DNA of 7,169 nucleotides from Aalborgiella sp031390045 (GTDB taxonomy: Bacteria; Pseudomonadota; Gammaproteobacteria; Burkholderiales; Burkholderiaceae_C), in NCBI GenBank assembly GCA_031390045.1, contig JANMTB010000217.1, positions 1 to 7,169 on the forward strand, in the 5' to 3' direction. This document shows positions 1-5,983 of the stretch, in pieces. Below the pieces are notes generated by a model. The model made no database searches, had not been told where the DNA came from, and was given only the letters and a program-made list of their open reading frames with translations. Positions within the stretch are counted from its first letter, which is position 1. Every line of letters begins with the position of its first letter. The position numbers were made by a program, and so were the translations under genes.

Positions 1-109
1 TAGAGACGCGCACCGACTCGATATCCAGCGCAGCGCGGTTGATAAGAGAGCCAGCAGCACGGGCAGCCTTGACGGCCACGTTGATCATGGGGTGTAGATT
101 GGGCGACAT
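1..109 (-). CDS. suhB: SuhB-type inositol-1-monophosphatase, N-terminal fragment
   Basis: Only the first 36 codons lie in the window; the gene runs off the left edge. The reading frame from the ATG at 109 gives MSPNLHPMINVAVKAARAAG followed by SLINRAALDIESVRVS, which I recognise as the start of betaproteobacterial SuhB. The family hydrolyses myo-inositol-1-phosphate in a Mg-dependent manner, and in E. coli SuhB also joins the rRNA transcription antitermination complex. The catalytic metal-binding motifs lie beyond the edge and cannot be checked. A second in-frame ATG at 88 (M8, in LHPM) matches the start of shorter homologues; neither start has a clear Shine-Dalgarno, and I prefer 109 because the MSPN lead is common in related proteins as I remember them. 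The gene is divergent from trmJ across a 121-bp spacer. Confidence 0.85.
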   Translation of the reverse strand, partial: MSPNLHPMINVAVKAARAAGSLINRAALDIESVRVS

Positions 110-150
110 AAGTTGTAGTTAAGAGCTTAAAAAAACCGCAGCGATGGCGG

Positions 151-180
151 ATTATGCGTACTTTGCAAGCAAAAATACAA
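151..180 (-). promoter_or_regulatory. Candidate sigma-70 promoter for suhB
   Basis: On the minus strand TTGTAT (180-175) is followed after 18 bp by CATAAT (156-151). It lies about 40 bp upstream of the suhB start and points toward it. This is a match to consensus only; no transcription start is known. It overlaps the candidate trmJ promoter on the other strand. Confidence 0.35.
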
Positions 181-192
181 TAGTGCTATTTT
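163..192 (+). promoter_or_regulatory. Candidate extended -10 promoter for trmJ-cysE
   Basis: TTGCAA (163-168), an 18-bp spacer, then TATTTT (187-192) preceded by TGC at 184-186, which resembles an extended -10 element. It lies 39 bp before the trmJ ATG. It shares bases with the candidate suhB promoter on the minus strand, so the two polymerases could not bind together. Consensus match only. Confidence 0.35.
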
Positions 193-230
193 AACCGCCT
201 TATTTCGGCTGCTCTTGCAGTCAATTCCCC

Positions 231-1061
231 ATGAAAACCCGCTTCATACTAATAAACACCAGCCACGCCGGCAATGTGGGCGCTGCCGCCCGCGCTATGA
301 AAACCATGGGGTTTACCGATATGGTGCTGGTTGCCCCGCGCTGGGCGAATGTGCTGCGGCGGGAGGAGACAATTCAGCGTGCCAGTGGGGCGTTAGACGT
401 GCTAAATAACGCCCGCATCGTGGAAACCCTAGAAGAAGCATTGGATGGCATGACCCACCTGTGCGCCACGGCGATGACGCCACGCGACTTTGGGCCACCG
501 ACCCGCAGTCCACGAGAACATTTCGATTTGCTATTAAAAAATGAGCAGTTTAGGCAACAAATAAGACGGCTAGAGCCTGATTTAACCTATAAATCCGATG
601 AATTGACGAATTCTGAAGCTGAAACCGCAGTTTCTGCTTCGGGTATGGGCTTTTTGTTCGGCTCAGAGCGCTTTGGCATGGCCAATGACGACGTTTACCG
701 CTGCAACGTGGCGCTGAGCATTCCTACGAATCCGCAGTTTGGTTCGCTGAATTTAGGGGCAGCTATTCAACTGATTGCCTATGAGTGGCGGTTGACTTTG
801 GGCGGTTTCCCTTCGGAAGGCGCTGAATCCCCCGTTGTTGGCGTCGAAAACAAGCCCTTGGCCGACGCCGCCCAAGTCACCGGCATGCTGCAACATTGGG
901 AGAAATCCCTCGCTGACATTGGCTTTTTAGACCCTGCCGCGCCTAAAAAGCTAATGCCACGGCTGAATCAGCTGTTTAACCGCGCAGCGCTCAGCCCAGA
1001 GGAGATTCACATCTTGCGTGGTATTGCCAAGGCGATGAGTGAAAACGCGAAAAAACCGTGA
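231..1061 (+). CDS. trmJ: tRNA (cytidine/uridine-32-2'-O-)-methyltransferase TrmJ
   Basis: This is a SPOUT (SpoU/TrmH superfamily) methyltransferase of 276 residues. In E. coli, TrmJ uses S-adenosylmethionine to methylate the ribose 2'-OH of C32 or U32 in the anticodon loop of several tRNAs, as a cytoplasmic dimer. Visible hallmarks are the N-terminal NTSHAGNVGAAARAM block (residues 9-23), FGSERFGM (143-150) and SIPTNPQFGSLNLGAA (163-178), which form the family's knotted cofactor site. The C-terminal helical part ends with LMPRLNQLFNRA (241-252) and ILRGIAKAM (261-269), as in TrmJ. The protein is about 30 residues longer than the E. coli one (246, from memory). The extra length sits mainly between PREHF (94-98) and FGSE (143-146), in an AT-richer stretch. 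There is no good Shine-Dalgarno before ATG 231. cysE follows after 36 bp on the same strand. Confidence 0.93.
   Translation: MKTRFILINTSHAGNVGAAARAMKTMGFTDMVLVAPRWANVLRREETIQRASGALDVLNNARIVETLEEALDGMTHLCATAMTPRDFGPPTRSPREHFDLLLKNEQFRQQIRRLEPDLTYKSDELTNSEAETAVSASGMGFLFGSERFGMANDDVYRCNVALSIPTNPQFGSLNLGAAIQLIAYEWRLTLGGFPSEGAESPVVGVENKPLADAAQVTGMLQHWEKSLADIGFLDPAAPKKLMPRLNQLFNRAALSPEEIHILRGIAKAMSENAKKP
615..640. repeat. Imperfect inverted repeat inside trmJ
   Basis: Arms GAAGCTGAAAC (615-625) and GTTTCTGCTTC (630-640) pair over 11 positions with one central T/T mismatch around a CGCA loop. The repeat lies at the end of the segment that makes this TrmJ longer than usual. A second small inverted repeat, GGC-TAGA-GCC with nearby AGGC/GCCT, lies about 40 bp upstream (552-577). 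Confidence 0.6.
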
Positions 1062-1097
1062 CGAACTCAGTTTGAAATAACTGATTAAACTAAGCCT

Positions 1098-1871
1098 ATG
1101 TTTTCAAGAATCCGCTCCGATATTCAATGCATCCTAGCTCGCGACCCCGCTGCGCGTAACGCTTGGGATGTGCTGACCTGCTACCCCGGCCTGCACGCCG
1201 TCATATTGCACCGCTTCGCGCATGGCTGCTGGAACTTGGGGCTCAAATGGCTGGCTCGCTTTGTGTCGAATATTGGGCGTTTGCTGACGGGTATCGAAAT
1301 CCACCCTGCTGCCATCGTGGGCAATTGCGTGTTTTTTGACCATGCCATGGGTGTTGTCGTGGGCGAAACCGCTGAAATTGGCGACGGTTGCACCATTTAC
1401 CAAGGCGTCACGCTGGGCGGCACCTCACTCTACAAAGGCGCCAAACGCCATCCCACGTTGGGCAAAAACGTGGTCGTCAGTGCGGGAGCCAAGGTTTTAG
1501 GCGGCTTCACCGTGGGCGACAACGCCAAAATCGGCAGCAATGCGGTGGTCATCAAACCCGTGCCCGCAGGCGCGACGGCGGTGGGCATTCCGGCGCGCAT
1601 CATCTTAAGCAAAGAGGGCGAAAGTGCCGATGTGACGACGCAAGACCCTAAATTCAGCGCTTACGGCATCACCCAAGACGCCGACCCCGTCAGCCAAGCC
1701 CTACGCGGCTTGGTAGACAGTGCCACCACACACGACCAACAAATCGCGCTGCTGTGGCAAGCTTTAGAGCAATTGGTTCGCACTGGTAAAGTGGGCGACT
1801 GCTTGCCCAGTGAGGCTTCACTCAAAGAATGCTTTGAGGCGGAGAAGCTGAATCAGTTGATTGGGAAGTAA
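1098..1871 (+). CDS. cysE: Serine O-acetyltransferase (CysE)
   Basis: This cytoplasmic enzyme transfers acetyl from acetyl-CoA to L-serine, making O-acetylserine, the committed step of cysteine synthesis. It has 257 residues and is of the short form, with a reduced N-terminal helical domain (about 1-60) followed by a left-handed beta-helix of hexapeptide repeats (about 65-170). Catalytic landmarks are DH at 81-82, aligning with E. coli D157/H158, and RHP at 117-119. GIEIHP (65-70) carries Glu67 where E. coli has Asp143, a common substitution in this form. VVVGETAEIG, YQGVTLGGTS and the closing VGIPARI are standard. The roughly 85-residue C-terminal tail (LLWQALEQL ... LNQLIGK) is typical of betaproteobacterial homologues as I recall them. 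ATG 1098 lacks a strong Shine-Dalgarno, so expression may depend on trmJ read-through. A small TCAGTT/AACTGA inverted repeat (1067-1084) lies in the 36-bp spacer. Confidence 0.95.
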   Translation: MFSRIRSDIQCILARDPAARNAWDVLTCYPGLHAVILHRFAHGCWNLGLKWLARFVSNIGRLLTGIEIHPAAIVGNCVFFDHAMGVVVGETAEIGDGCTIYQGVTLGGTSLYKGAKRHPTLGKNVVVSAGAKVLGGFTVGDNAKIGSNAVVIKPVPAGATAVGIPARIILSKEGESADVTTQDPKFSAYGITQDADPVSQALRGLVDSATTHDQQIALLWQALEQLVRTGKVGDCLPSEASLKECFEAEKLNQLIGK

Positions 1872-1908
1872 AAATCCCCCCTAACCCCCCTTTTTCAAAG
1901 TGGGGAAC
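1872..1908. repeat. C-rich half-palindromic intergenic repeat downstream of cysE
   Basis: Two runs of six C (1876-1881 and 1885-1890) are separated by TAA and followed by TTTTTCAAAGTGGGGAA. The second C-run and CTTT can fold with AAAG and GGGG (1885-1893 with 1897-1905) around a TTC loop, leaving one C/T mismatch. From memory, motifs of the form TCCCCCCTAACCCCCC-TTTTTCAAAGGGGGG recur as dispersed palindromic repeats in many proteobacterial and cyanobacterial genomes; this looks like one decayed arm. It fills the 53-bp gap between convergent cysE and mog and could act as a weak terminator, although no clean U-tract follows the hairpin on either strand. Confidence 0.55.
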
Positions 1909-1924
1909 AAAACCAGTTTCGGAT

Positions 1925-2521
1925 TCAGATTTTTGGCGCTCGAATCGCCGTTTTCGGCCTGAATGACTTACAAACCGCATCATTCGTTTCCATGTACGGC
2001 CCACCAATCAAATCAACACAGTAGGGCACAGCTGAAAAAATCCCCGCCACGGCCTGCGAGCCATCGGCGTTTTTCAGCCCTTCCAGCGTCTCGGCAATCG
2101 CCTTAGGCTGCCCAGGCAGGTTGATGATCAGGCTGTTCCCGCGAATCACCGCCACCTGCCGCGACAAAATCGCCGTGGGTACAAACTTCAGACTGATCTG
2201 ACGCATCTGCTCACCAAACCCCGGCATCTCCTTGTCCGCAACTGCCAGCGTCGCCTCAGGCGTCACGTCCCGCAGCGCAGGCCCCGTGCCGCCGGTGGTC
2301 AGTACCAGTGAACAGCCTAAATCCACCAGTTCCACCAACGTCGCGCTGATTTTGGCCGTTTCATCAGGAATCAGCCGTGGCTCAAACGTAATCGGGTTTT
2401 GCAGTGCCGCAGTCAGCCAGCTTTGCAGAGCAGGCAAGCCTTGGTCAACATACACCCCCGTTGAAGCGCGGTCGCTGATGGAGACGATGCCGATTTTGAT
2501 GGGGTCGTGTGGATTTGTCAT
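1925..2521 (-). CDS. mog: Molybdopterin adenylyltransferase (MogA-type)
   Basis: The product adenylylates molybdopterin, using ATP, to prepare it for molybdate insertion by MoeA; it acts as a cytoplasmic trimer. From ATG 2521 it has 198 residues, close to the E. coli length. Visible MoCF-fold motifs are IGIVSISDRAS near the N-terminus, the nucleotide-site TTGGTGPALRDVTPEAT, LSRQVAVIRGNSLIINLPG, and the terminal VPYCVDLIGGPYMET. An in-frame ATG nine bases upstream (2530) would add MIA; I prefer 2521 because MTNPHDPIKIG matches the usual start of homologues, but neither has a clear Shine-Dalgarno. It lies 95 bp downstream of yjgA on the same strand and converges on cysE. No moeA, moaB or molybdoenzyme gene is nearby, so context adds nothing about its partner enzymes. 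Confidence 0.92.
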   Translation of the reverse strand: MTNPHDPIKIGIVSISDRASTGVYVDQGLPALQSWLTAALQNPITFEPRLIPDETAKISATLVELVDLGCSLVLTTGGTGPALRDVTPEATLAVADKEMPGFGEQMRQISLKFVPTAILSRQVAVIRGNSLIINLPGQPKAIAETLEGLKNADGSQAVAGIFSAVPYCVDLIGGPYMETNDAVCKSFRPKTAIRAPKI

Positions 2522-2616
2522 TGCTATCATTTTATTGATAATTTTTAGTGGTTAAAATGGCGTCTAGCCGACGTATTCATTGCCTTAGTTACTATTAAAT
2601 AAATAGCAAAAATAGC

Positions 2617-3264
2617 CTAATATTGACCTGTCTCAGGAGCATCATGCGCTCTATCTTCATGCTCCAACCCCTCCCGCACCAGCAAGAAAATCTCCCGATA
2701 CGCGCGGCCTTGGCGGTGGGGGGTGCCGGCGGGGGCTTTGACCATGGCTTCTTGGTCTTTGCGGGCTTGGCGGATGAGGGCGCGGAGTTGCTGGGTGTCG
2801 GTTTCGGGTTTGATGCCGATCCAGCGCTGGAAAGCGTCGTCATTGGCGATCAGGTCGTCGCGCCACTTTTCTGCCACGTGCAAGGCCATTTTGTCGGCGG
2901 CGGAGCCTGTGGTTTTGTTGACGATGGCTGCTTTGGCGGCCTCAATCATCTCAGGCTCCAGTTTGCGCATGAGTTTGCCGACAAACTGCATCTGGCGGCG
3001 GCGGCCTTCAAAGTTGGTGATTCGGCGGGTTTCTGCCAGAGCATCCAGCAGTTTTTCGCCCAAACCGATGGCTTCCAGCTGCTCGGCGCTCAGAATGAGC
3101 AAGCTTTCGCCCAGTGCCTGCAGCTCGTCGCTTTCGCGTTTGTCGTCGGTGCGGCTGGTTTCGTGCCGGCCTTTCATCTCGCGCTTGAGCTCTAGGTCAA
3201 CCGCGCTGTCTTCCGCGACAAAGTGCCCGTTGACGTAATAACCTTTTTTGAATTTGCCTGCCAT
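2617..3264 (-). CDS. darP: Ribosome-associated protein YjgA/DarP (DUF615), 50S maturation factor
   Basis: A highly charged, helical protein of 215 residues of the DUF615/YjgA family. In E. coli the protein binds late 50S precursors near the peptidyl-transferase centre and helps their maturation (named DarP). The family core is clear: KRESDELQALGESLL (42-56), LDALAETRRITNFEGRRRQMQFVGKLMR (73-100) and the C-terminal LRALIRQARKDQ plus RAYREIFLLVRE (160-198). The N-terminal KKGYYVNGHFVAEDSAVDLELKRE replaces the acidic leader of the E. coli protein and is the version I associate with Burkholderiales. The tail after residue 200 (EHEDRAHDAPETGQY) is polar and probably disordered. The Shine-Dalgarno is weak (CGAGA about 10 bases before the ATG). 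It is divergent from pmbA across 109 bp, and mog follows downstream. Long open frames on the opposite strand here are codon-bias shadows. Confidence 0.92.
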   Translation of the reverse strand: MAGKFKKGYYVNGHFVAEDSAVDLELKREMKGRHETSRTDDKRESDELQALGESLLILSAEQLEAIGLGEKLLDALAETRRITNFEGRRRQMQFVGKLMRKLEPEMIEAAKAAIVNKTTGSAADKMALHVAEKWRDDLIANDDAFQRWIGIKPETDTQQLRALIRQARKDQEAMVKAPAGTPHRQGRAYREIFLLVREGLEHEDRAHDAPETGQY

Positions 3265-3373
3265 GATTGCGTTCTCGTATGTCTATCTCGCCACTAAATA
3301 GCTAGTGTCTGAGTAAGCAAGTATCATAAGCCCTTGCGCTAGATATTGACTGTGCGCCAACTATAGAAAACCC

Positions 3374-4774
3374 ATGAAAAACACCACTTTGAAGTCATCA
3401 CAAGCCACTAAATCAGCAGGTTTCGCCTATTCCCGCCCATTTTTTGAAGATTTGGTGGACAGCGCCATCTCCCACGCCAAGAAAATTGGCGCAACCGATG
3501 CTGGCGCTGATGCCTCTGAGGGCTGCGGTTTGAGCGTTTCTGTGCGTAAAGGCGAGCTGGAAAATGTGGAGCGGAACCGCGACAAATCATTGGGTGTCAC
3601 GGTTTATGTGGGGCAGCGGCGCGGCAACGCCAGCACGTCTGATTTCTCCAAAGCCGCCATCGAGCGCACGGTGCAAGCGGCGTTTGACATTGCCCGCTTC
3701 ACGGCGGAAGACCCGTTTGCGGCATTGCCTGACGAAGCGGATATTGCTTCTGAGGCTGAAATTGCCGCCATCAATTTAGACCTGTTTCACCCTTGGGCGG
3801 AGACGAGTGAGCAAGCCGCCGTACTGGCGTTAGAGTGCGAAGCTGCGGCATTGAACACAAGCAAAAGATTCATCACCAACAGCGAAGGTGCGGGTGTGTC
3901 TGCCCAGCAAAGCCACTTTTTCAGCGCACACACGCATGGGTTTCGCGGCGGTTATGCCAGCTCGCGGCAGTCGATGTCGGTATCGCCCATCGCCGGCCGT
4001 GGCGACGACATGCAGCGCGACGGCTGGTACAGCACGGGACGCAGCTTTGACGATTTGGCATCGCCCCAAGCCATTGGCCGCTATGCTGCCCAGCGTGCGC
4101 TGAGTCGCCTCAAGTCCCGCAAAATCCCGACGACCGAATGCCCGGTGTTGTTTGAATCTCCTGTTGCTGGCGGTTTGTTGGGCGGTTTGGTGAATGCCAT
4201 CAGCGGTGGGGCGCTGTATCGCAAAAGCTCGTTTTTGTTGGATTCTTTAGGTAAGCAAGTTTTACCGAAGCACATCAACGTGATGGAAGACCCGTTTGTG
4301 GTTCGTGGCAACGGCAGCTCGCCGTTTGACGACGAGGGCGTGCGCGTCAAAGCGAGGCAGGTCATCAAATCTGGCGTGGTCGAAGGCTACTTTTTGGGCA
4401 GCTACAGCGCACGCAAGCTGGGCATGAAAACGACGGGCAACGCTGGTGGATCGCATAATTTGACGATGACCTCGACACGTACCCAAGCGGGTGAAGATTT
4501 GGACGAGATGTTGCGCAAACTTGGTACAGGCTTGTTTGTGACAGAAATGATGGGCTCAGGTGTCAACGGCGTGACGGGTGACTATTCACGCGGAGCAAGC
4601 GGTTTTTGGGTGGAAAAGGGCGTGATCGCCTTCCCGGTGCATGAAATCACCATCGCCGGCAACTTCAAAACCATGCTGAAGGGCATTGAGGCTATAGGGT
4701 CGGATATCTATGTGTCGGGTGCGAAAACGATGGGCTCGGTGTTGCTGAACCGGATGAAAGTGGCAGGGAGTTGA
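3374..4774 (+). CDS. pmbA: Metalloprotease accessory subunit PmbA/TldE
   Basis: A member of peptidase family U62 (TldD/PmbA), 466 residues against about 450 in E. coli. In E. coli, TldE pairs with TldD to form a cytoplasmic protease that trims unfolded peptides, matures microcin B17 and degrades the antitoxin CcdA; TldD supplies the HExxxH zinc site and TldE does not. Consistent with a TldE, I see no HExxxH here. Recognisable blocks are GLSVSVRKGELENVERNRDKSLGVTVYVG (about 51-79), CPVLFESPVAGGLLGGLVNAISGGALYRKSSFL (about 256-288) and the strongly conserved MMGSGVNGVTGDYSRGASGFWVEKG (about 393-417). The N-terminal 20 residues are polar and not conserved. The ATG has no evident Shine-Dalgarno. 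No tldD is in the window; in most genomes it lies elsewhere. A hairpin about 85 bp downstream probably ends the transcript. Confidence 0.94.
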   Translation: MKNTTLKSSQATKSAGFAYSRPFFEDLVDSAISHAKKIGATDAGADASEGCGLSVSVRKGELENVERNRDKSLGVTVYVGQRRGNASTSDFSKAAIERTVQAAFDIARFTAEDPFAALPDEADIASEAEIAAINLDLFHPWAETSEQAAVLALECEAAALNTSKRFITNSEGAGVSAQQSHFFSAHTHGFRGGYASSRQSMSVSPIAGRGDDMQRDGWYSTGRSFDDLASPQAIGRYAAQRALSRLKSRKIPTTECPVLFESPVAGGLLGGLVNAISGGALYRKSSFLLDSLGKQVLPKHINVMEDPFVVRGNGSSPFDDEGVRVKARQVIKSGVVEGYFLGSYSARKLGMKTTGNAGGSHNLTMTSTRTQAGEDLDEMLRKLGTGLFVTEMMGSGVNGVTGDYSRGASGFWVEKGVIAFPVHEITIAGNFKTMLKGIEAIGSDIYVSGAKTMGSVLLNRMKVAGS

Positions 4775-4793
4775 TGAACAGCCAGTGAATAAG

Positions 4794-4859
4794 TCGCTAG
4801 TAATGAGCTAGCAGTGAGCTAGTAGTGAGCTAGCAGTGAGCTAGTAGTGAGCAAATAGA
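4794..4859. repeat. 11-bp tandem repeat array (22-bp higher-order unit) between pmbA and cbpA
   Basis: Four 11-bp units lie head to tail at 4805-4815, 4816-4826, 4827-4837 and 4838-4848. They alternate GAGCTAGCAGT and GAGCTAGTAGT, so 4805-4826 and 4827-4848 are identical 22-mers. Degenerate units flank them on both sides (4794-4804 and 4849-4859, each about 8 of 11 matching). The period is about one helical turn, and each unit carries CTAG. TAG and TGA occur in every unit, so all three forward frames are closed. It starts 20 bp after the pmbA stop and touches the hairpin that follows. Confidence 0.9.
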
Positions 4860-4880
4860 GACGCATTTTATGCGTCTTAT
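4859..4880 (+). terminator. Hairpin, probable terminator of pmbA
   Basis: AGACGCAT (4859-4866) pairs perfectly with ATGCGTCT (4870-4877) around a TTT loop, giving an 8-bp stem. It is followed by TATCCT, so the U-tract is poor; termination may be weak or need Rho. It stands 84 bp after pmbA and 65 bp before cbpA, which suggests the two are separate transcription units. Confidence 0.5.
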
Positions 4881-4942
4881 CCTACAAACGCAGCGCCGCG
4901 GCGGTTTTAGACTGACCGTTTGGAGTCAATGGCGTTTTCATT

Positions 4943-5983
4943 ATGAAATACAAAGATTACTACGCTGTGCTGGGCGTACCGCGAGACGCTGACGTTGATC
5001 AGATCAAAAAAGCGTATCGCAAATTGGCGCGTCAGTATCACCCTGATGTGTCTAAAGAACCCAATGCCGAAGCGCAGTTCAAAGAAGCGGGCGAGGCCTA
5101 CGCCACTTTGAAAGATACTGAAAAGCGCGCCGCATATGACCAACTCGGCAAACAACCCGTAGGCGAGGAGTTTTCACCACCCCCGCAGTGGCGACGAGAC
5201 TTTGCCGACGGAAACTTTGGCAGCGCTAACAGTGGCAGTGGTGCCTCTTTTGATGATATCGATTTGTCTGACTTGTTTGCAGCCATGGGGCGCGGACATG
5301 GCGGTGATCCAAGACACGCATCGCGCGAGCCGACGCCGATGCACGGTAGGGATTATGAAAACACGGTGCATATCAAATTAGCAGACGCGCACCATGGCAC
5401 CAAAATGAATCTTGAATTGGCCGACGACAAGGGCAGCCGCACCTTAGAAGTAACGATTCCCGCTGGCGTGCGCGAAGGACAAAAACTGCGCCTTCGTGGC
5501 AAAGGCGGCAAGGGTCGCAATGGTGGCGCGGATGGTGATATTTACTTGCATATCGCGCTCTTGCCTCACCCAGTTTTCCGAGCCGATAGCTACGATTTGT
5601 ACTTTGACTTGACACTGACCCCGTGGGAAGCTGCGCTGGGTGCTGAAGTCCAAGTGCAGACGCTGGACGAGCCAGTGTTGCTGACGGTGCCTGCCGGCAC
5701 GCGCTCTGGACGCAAGCTGCGTCTGCGTGGTCGCGGCTTATCGAATGGCTCCAAAGTTGTTGATGGTGCTGAAACCAAGAACGGCCGAGGTGATCTTTAC
5801 GCTTTGGTGCACATCAATATTCCTGCCACTTTCACTGACCGTGAACTCGAGTTGTACCAAGAGCTGGCCAACTTGTCGCAATTTAACCCTCGCAAACCCC
5901 CAACCCCAACCCCAACCACAAGCGCAACCCCACCATCACACAAGGAGAATCAGTATGGCGCAACTTCTACAACAACCAGTTGA
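4943..5983 (+). CDS. cbpA: Curved-DNA-binding protein CbpA, DnaJ-like class B co-chaperone
   Basis: A J-domain co-chaperone of DnaK, 346 residues, of the zinc-finger-less class. The J domain spans residues 4-68, with YRKLARQYHPD placing the essential HPD at 33-35. A Gly/Phe/Asp-rich linker (about 75-130) follows, then two client-binding beta domains marked by IPAGVREGQKLRLRGKG (172-188) and VPAGTRSGRKLRLRGRG (249-265). No CxxCxGxG repeats are present, which excludes DnaJ proper. In E. coli, CbpA also binds curved DNA in the nucleoid and is held in check by CbpM. Homologues normally stop soon after FNPR (314-317); here about 29 extra residues follow, beginning PPTPTPT, encoded by CCCCAA repeats, and the last ten codons overlap cbpM. 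ATG 4943 has no Shine-Dalgarno at normal distance; a GGAG at 4922-4925 lies too far upstream. Confidence 0.93.
   Translation: MKYKDYYAVLGVPRDADVDQIKKAYRKLARQYHPDVSKEPNAEAQFKEAGEAYATLKDTEKRAAYDQLGKQPVGEEFSPPPQWRRDFADGNFGSANSGSGASFDDIDLSDLFAAMGRGHGGDPRHASREPTPMHGRDYENTVHIKLADAHHGTKMNLELADDKGSRTLEVTIPAGVREGQKLRLRGKGGKGRNGGADGDIYLHIALLPHPVFRADSYDLYFDLTLTPWEAALGAEVQVQTLDEPVLLTVPAGTRSGRKLRLRGRGLSNGSKVVDGAETKNGRGDLYALVHINIPATFTDRELELYQELANLSQFNPRKPPTPTPTTSATPPSHKENQYGATSTTTS
5897..5917. repeat. CCCCAA hexanucleotide repeat in the cbpA 3' end
   Basis: Three exact CCCCAA units (5898-5915) are preceded by one extra C and followed by CCACAA. In the cbpA frame they encode alternating Pro-Thr. The minus strand reads as successive GGGG runs with TT spacers, and another GGGG run occurs opposite 5928-5931. 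Such a short array can change copy number by slippage without changing frame, because the unit is six bases. Confidence 0.85.
5942..5948 (+). promoter_or_regulatory. Strong Shine-Dalgarno for cbpM
   Basis: AAGGAGA ends six bases before ATG 5955, close to ideal. It sits inside the cbpA coding sequence and fixes the cbpM start, ruling out the ATG 228 bases further upstream in the same frame. It is the strongest ribosome-binding site in the window, so cbpM may be made in excess over CbpA or depend on ribosomes clearing the cbpA end. Confidence 0.85.

Noticed and set aside
1067..1084. TCAGTT/AACTGA hairpin between trmJ and cysE as a terminator
   Set aside because: Six AT-rich base pairs and no U-tract; more likely chance, and the genes are close enough to share a transcript.
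2522..2616. Terminator or promoter between yjgA/darP and mog
   Set aside because: I found only a 4-bp CGTC/GACG stem and AT-rich CTATT/AATAG palindromes, with no U-tract or properly spaced -35/-10 pair. Nothing here is supportable beyond an AT-rich spacer.
2623..3238. Two long plus-strand open frames (190 and 171 codons) opposite yjgA/darP
   Set aside because: They lie entirely within a gene with clear family motifs on the minus strand, have low-complexity composition and show no recognisable domain or Shine-Dalgarno. Their openness follows from the codon bias of the real gene.
3292..3307. CACTA/TAGTG inverted repeat in the darP-pmbA spacer, with a sequence vaguely like the CTAGT repeat downstream of pmbA
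   Set aside because: A 5-bp stem with a 6-nt loop is expected by chance, and the resemblance to the tandem array is only a few bases around CTAGT. I see no convincing pmbA or darP promoter in this 109-bp spacer: the TTGACT at 3346 and TATAGA at 3362 are only 10 bp apart.
4794..4859. CRISPR-like array
   Set aside because: The units are contiguous 11-mers with no unique spacers and no cas genes nearby. This is a simple tandem repeat.
5727..5954. Upstream extension of cbpM to an earlier ATG (76 extra codons)
   Set aside because: The extra residues resemble no CbpM and read through the cbpA C-terminal domain in another frame. A near-ideal Shine-Dalgarno stands before ATG 5955, where homology begins.
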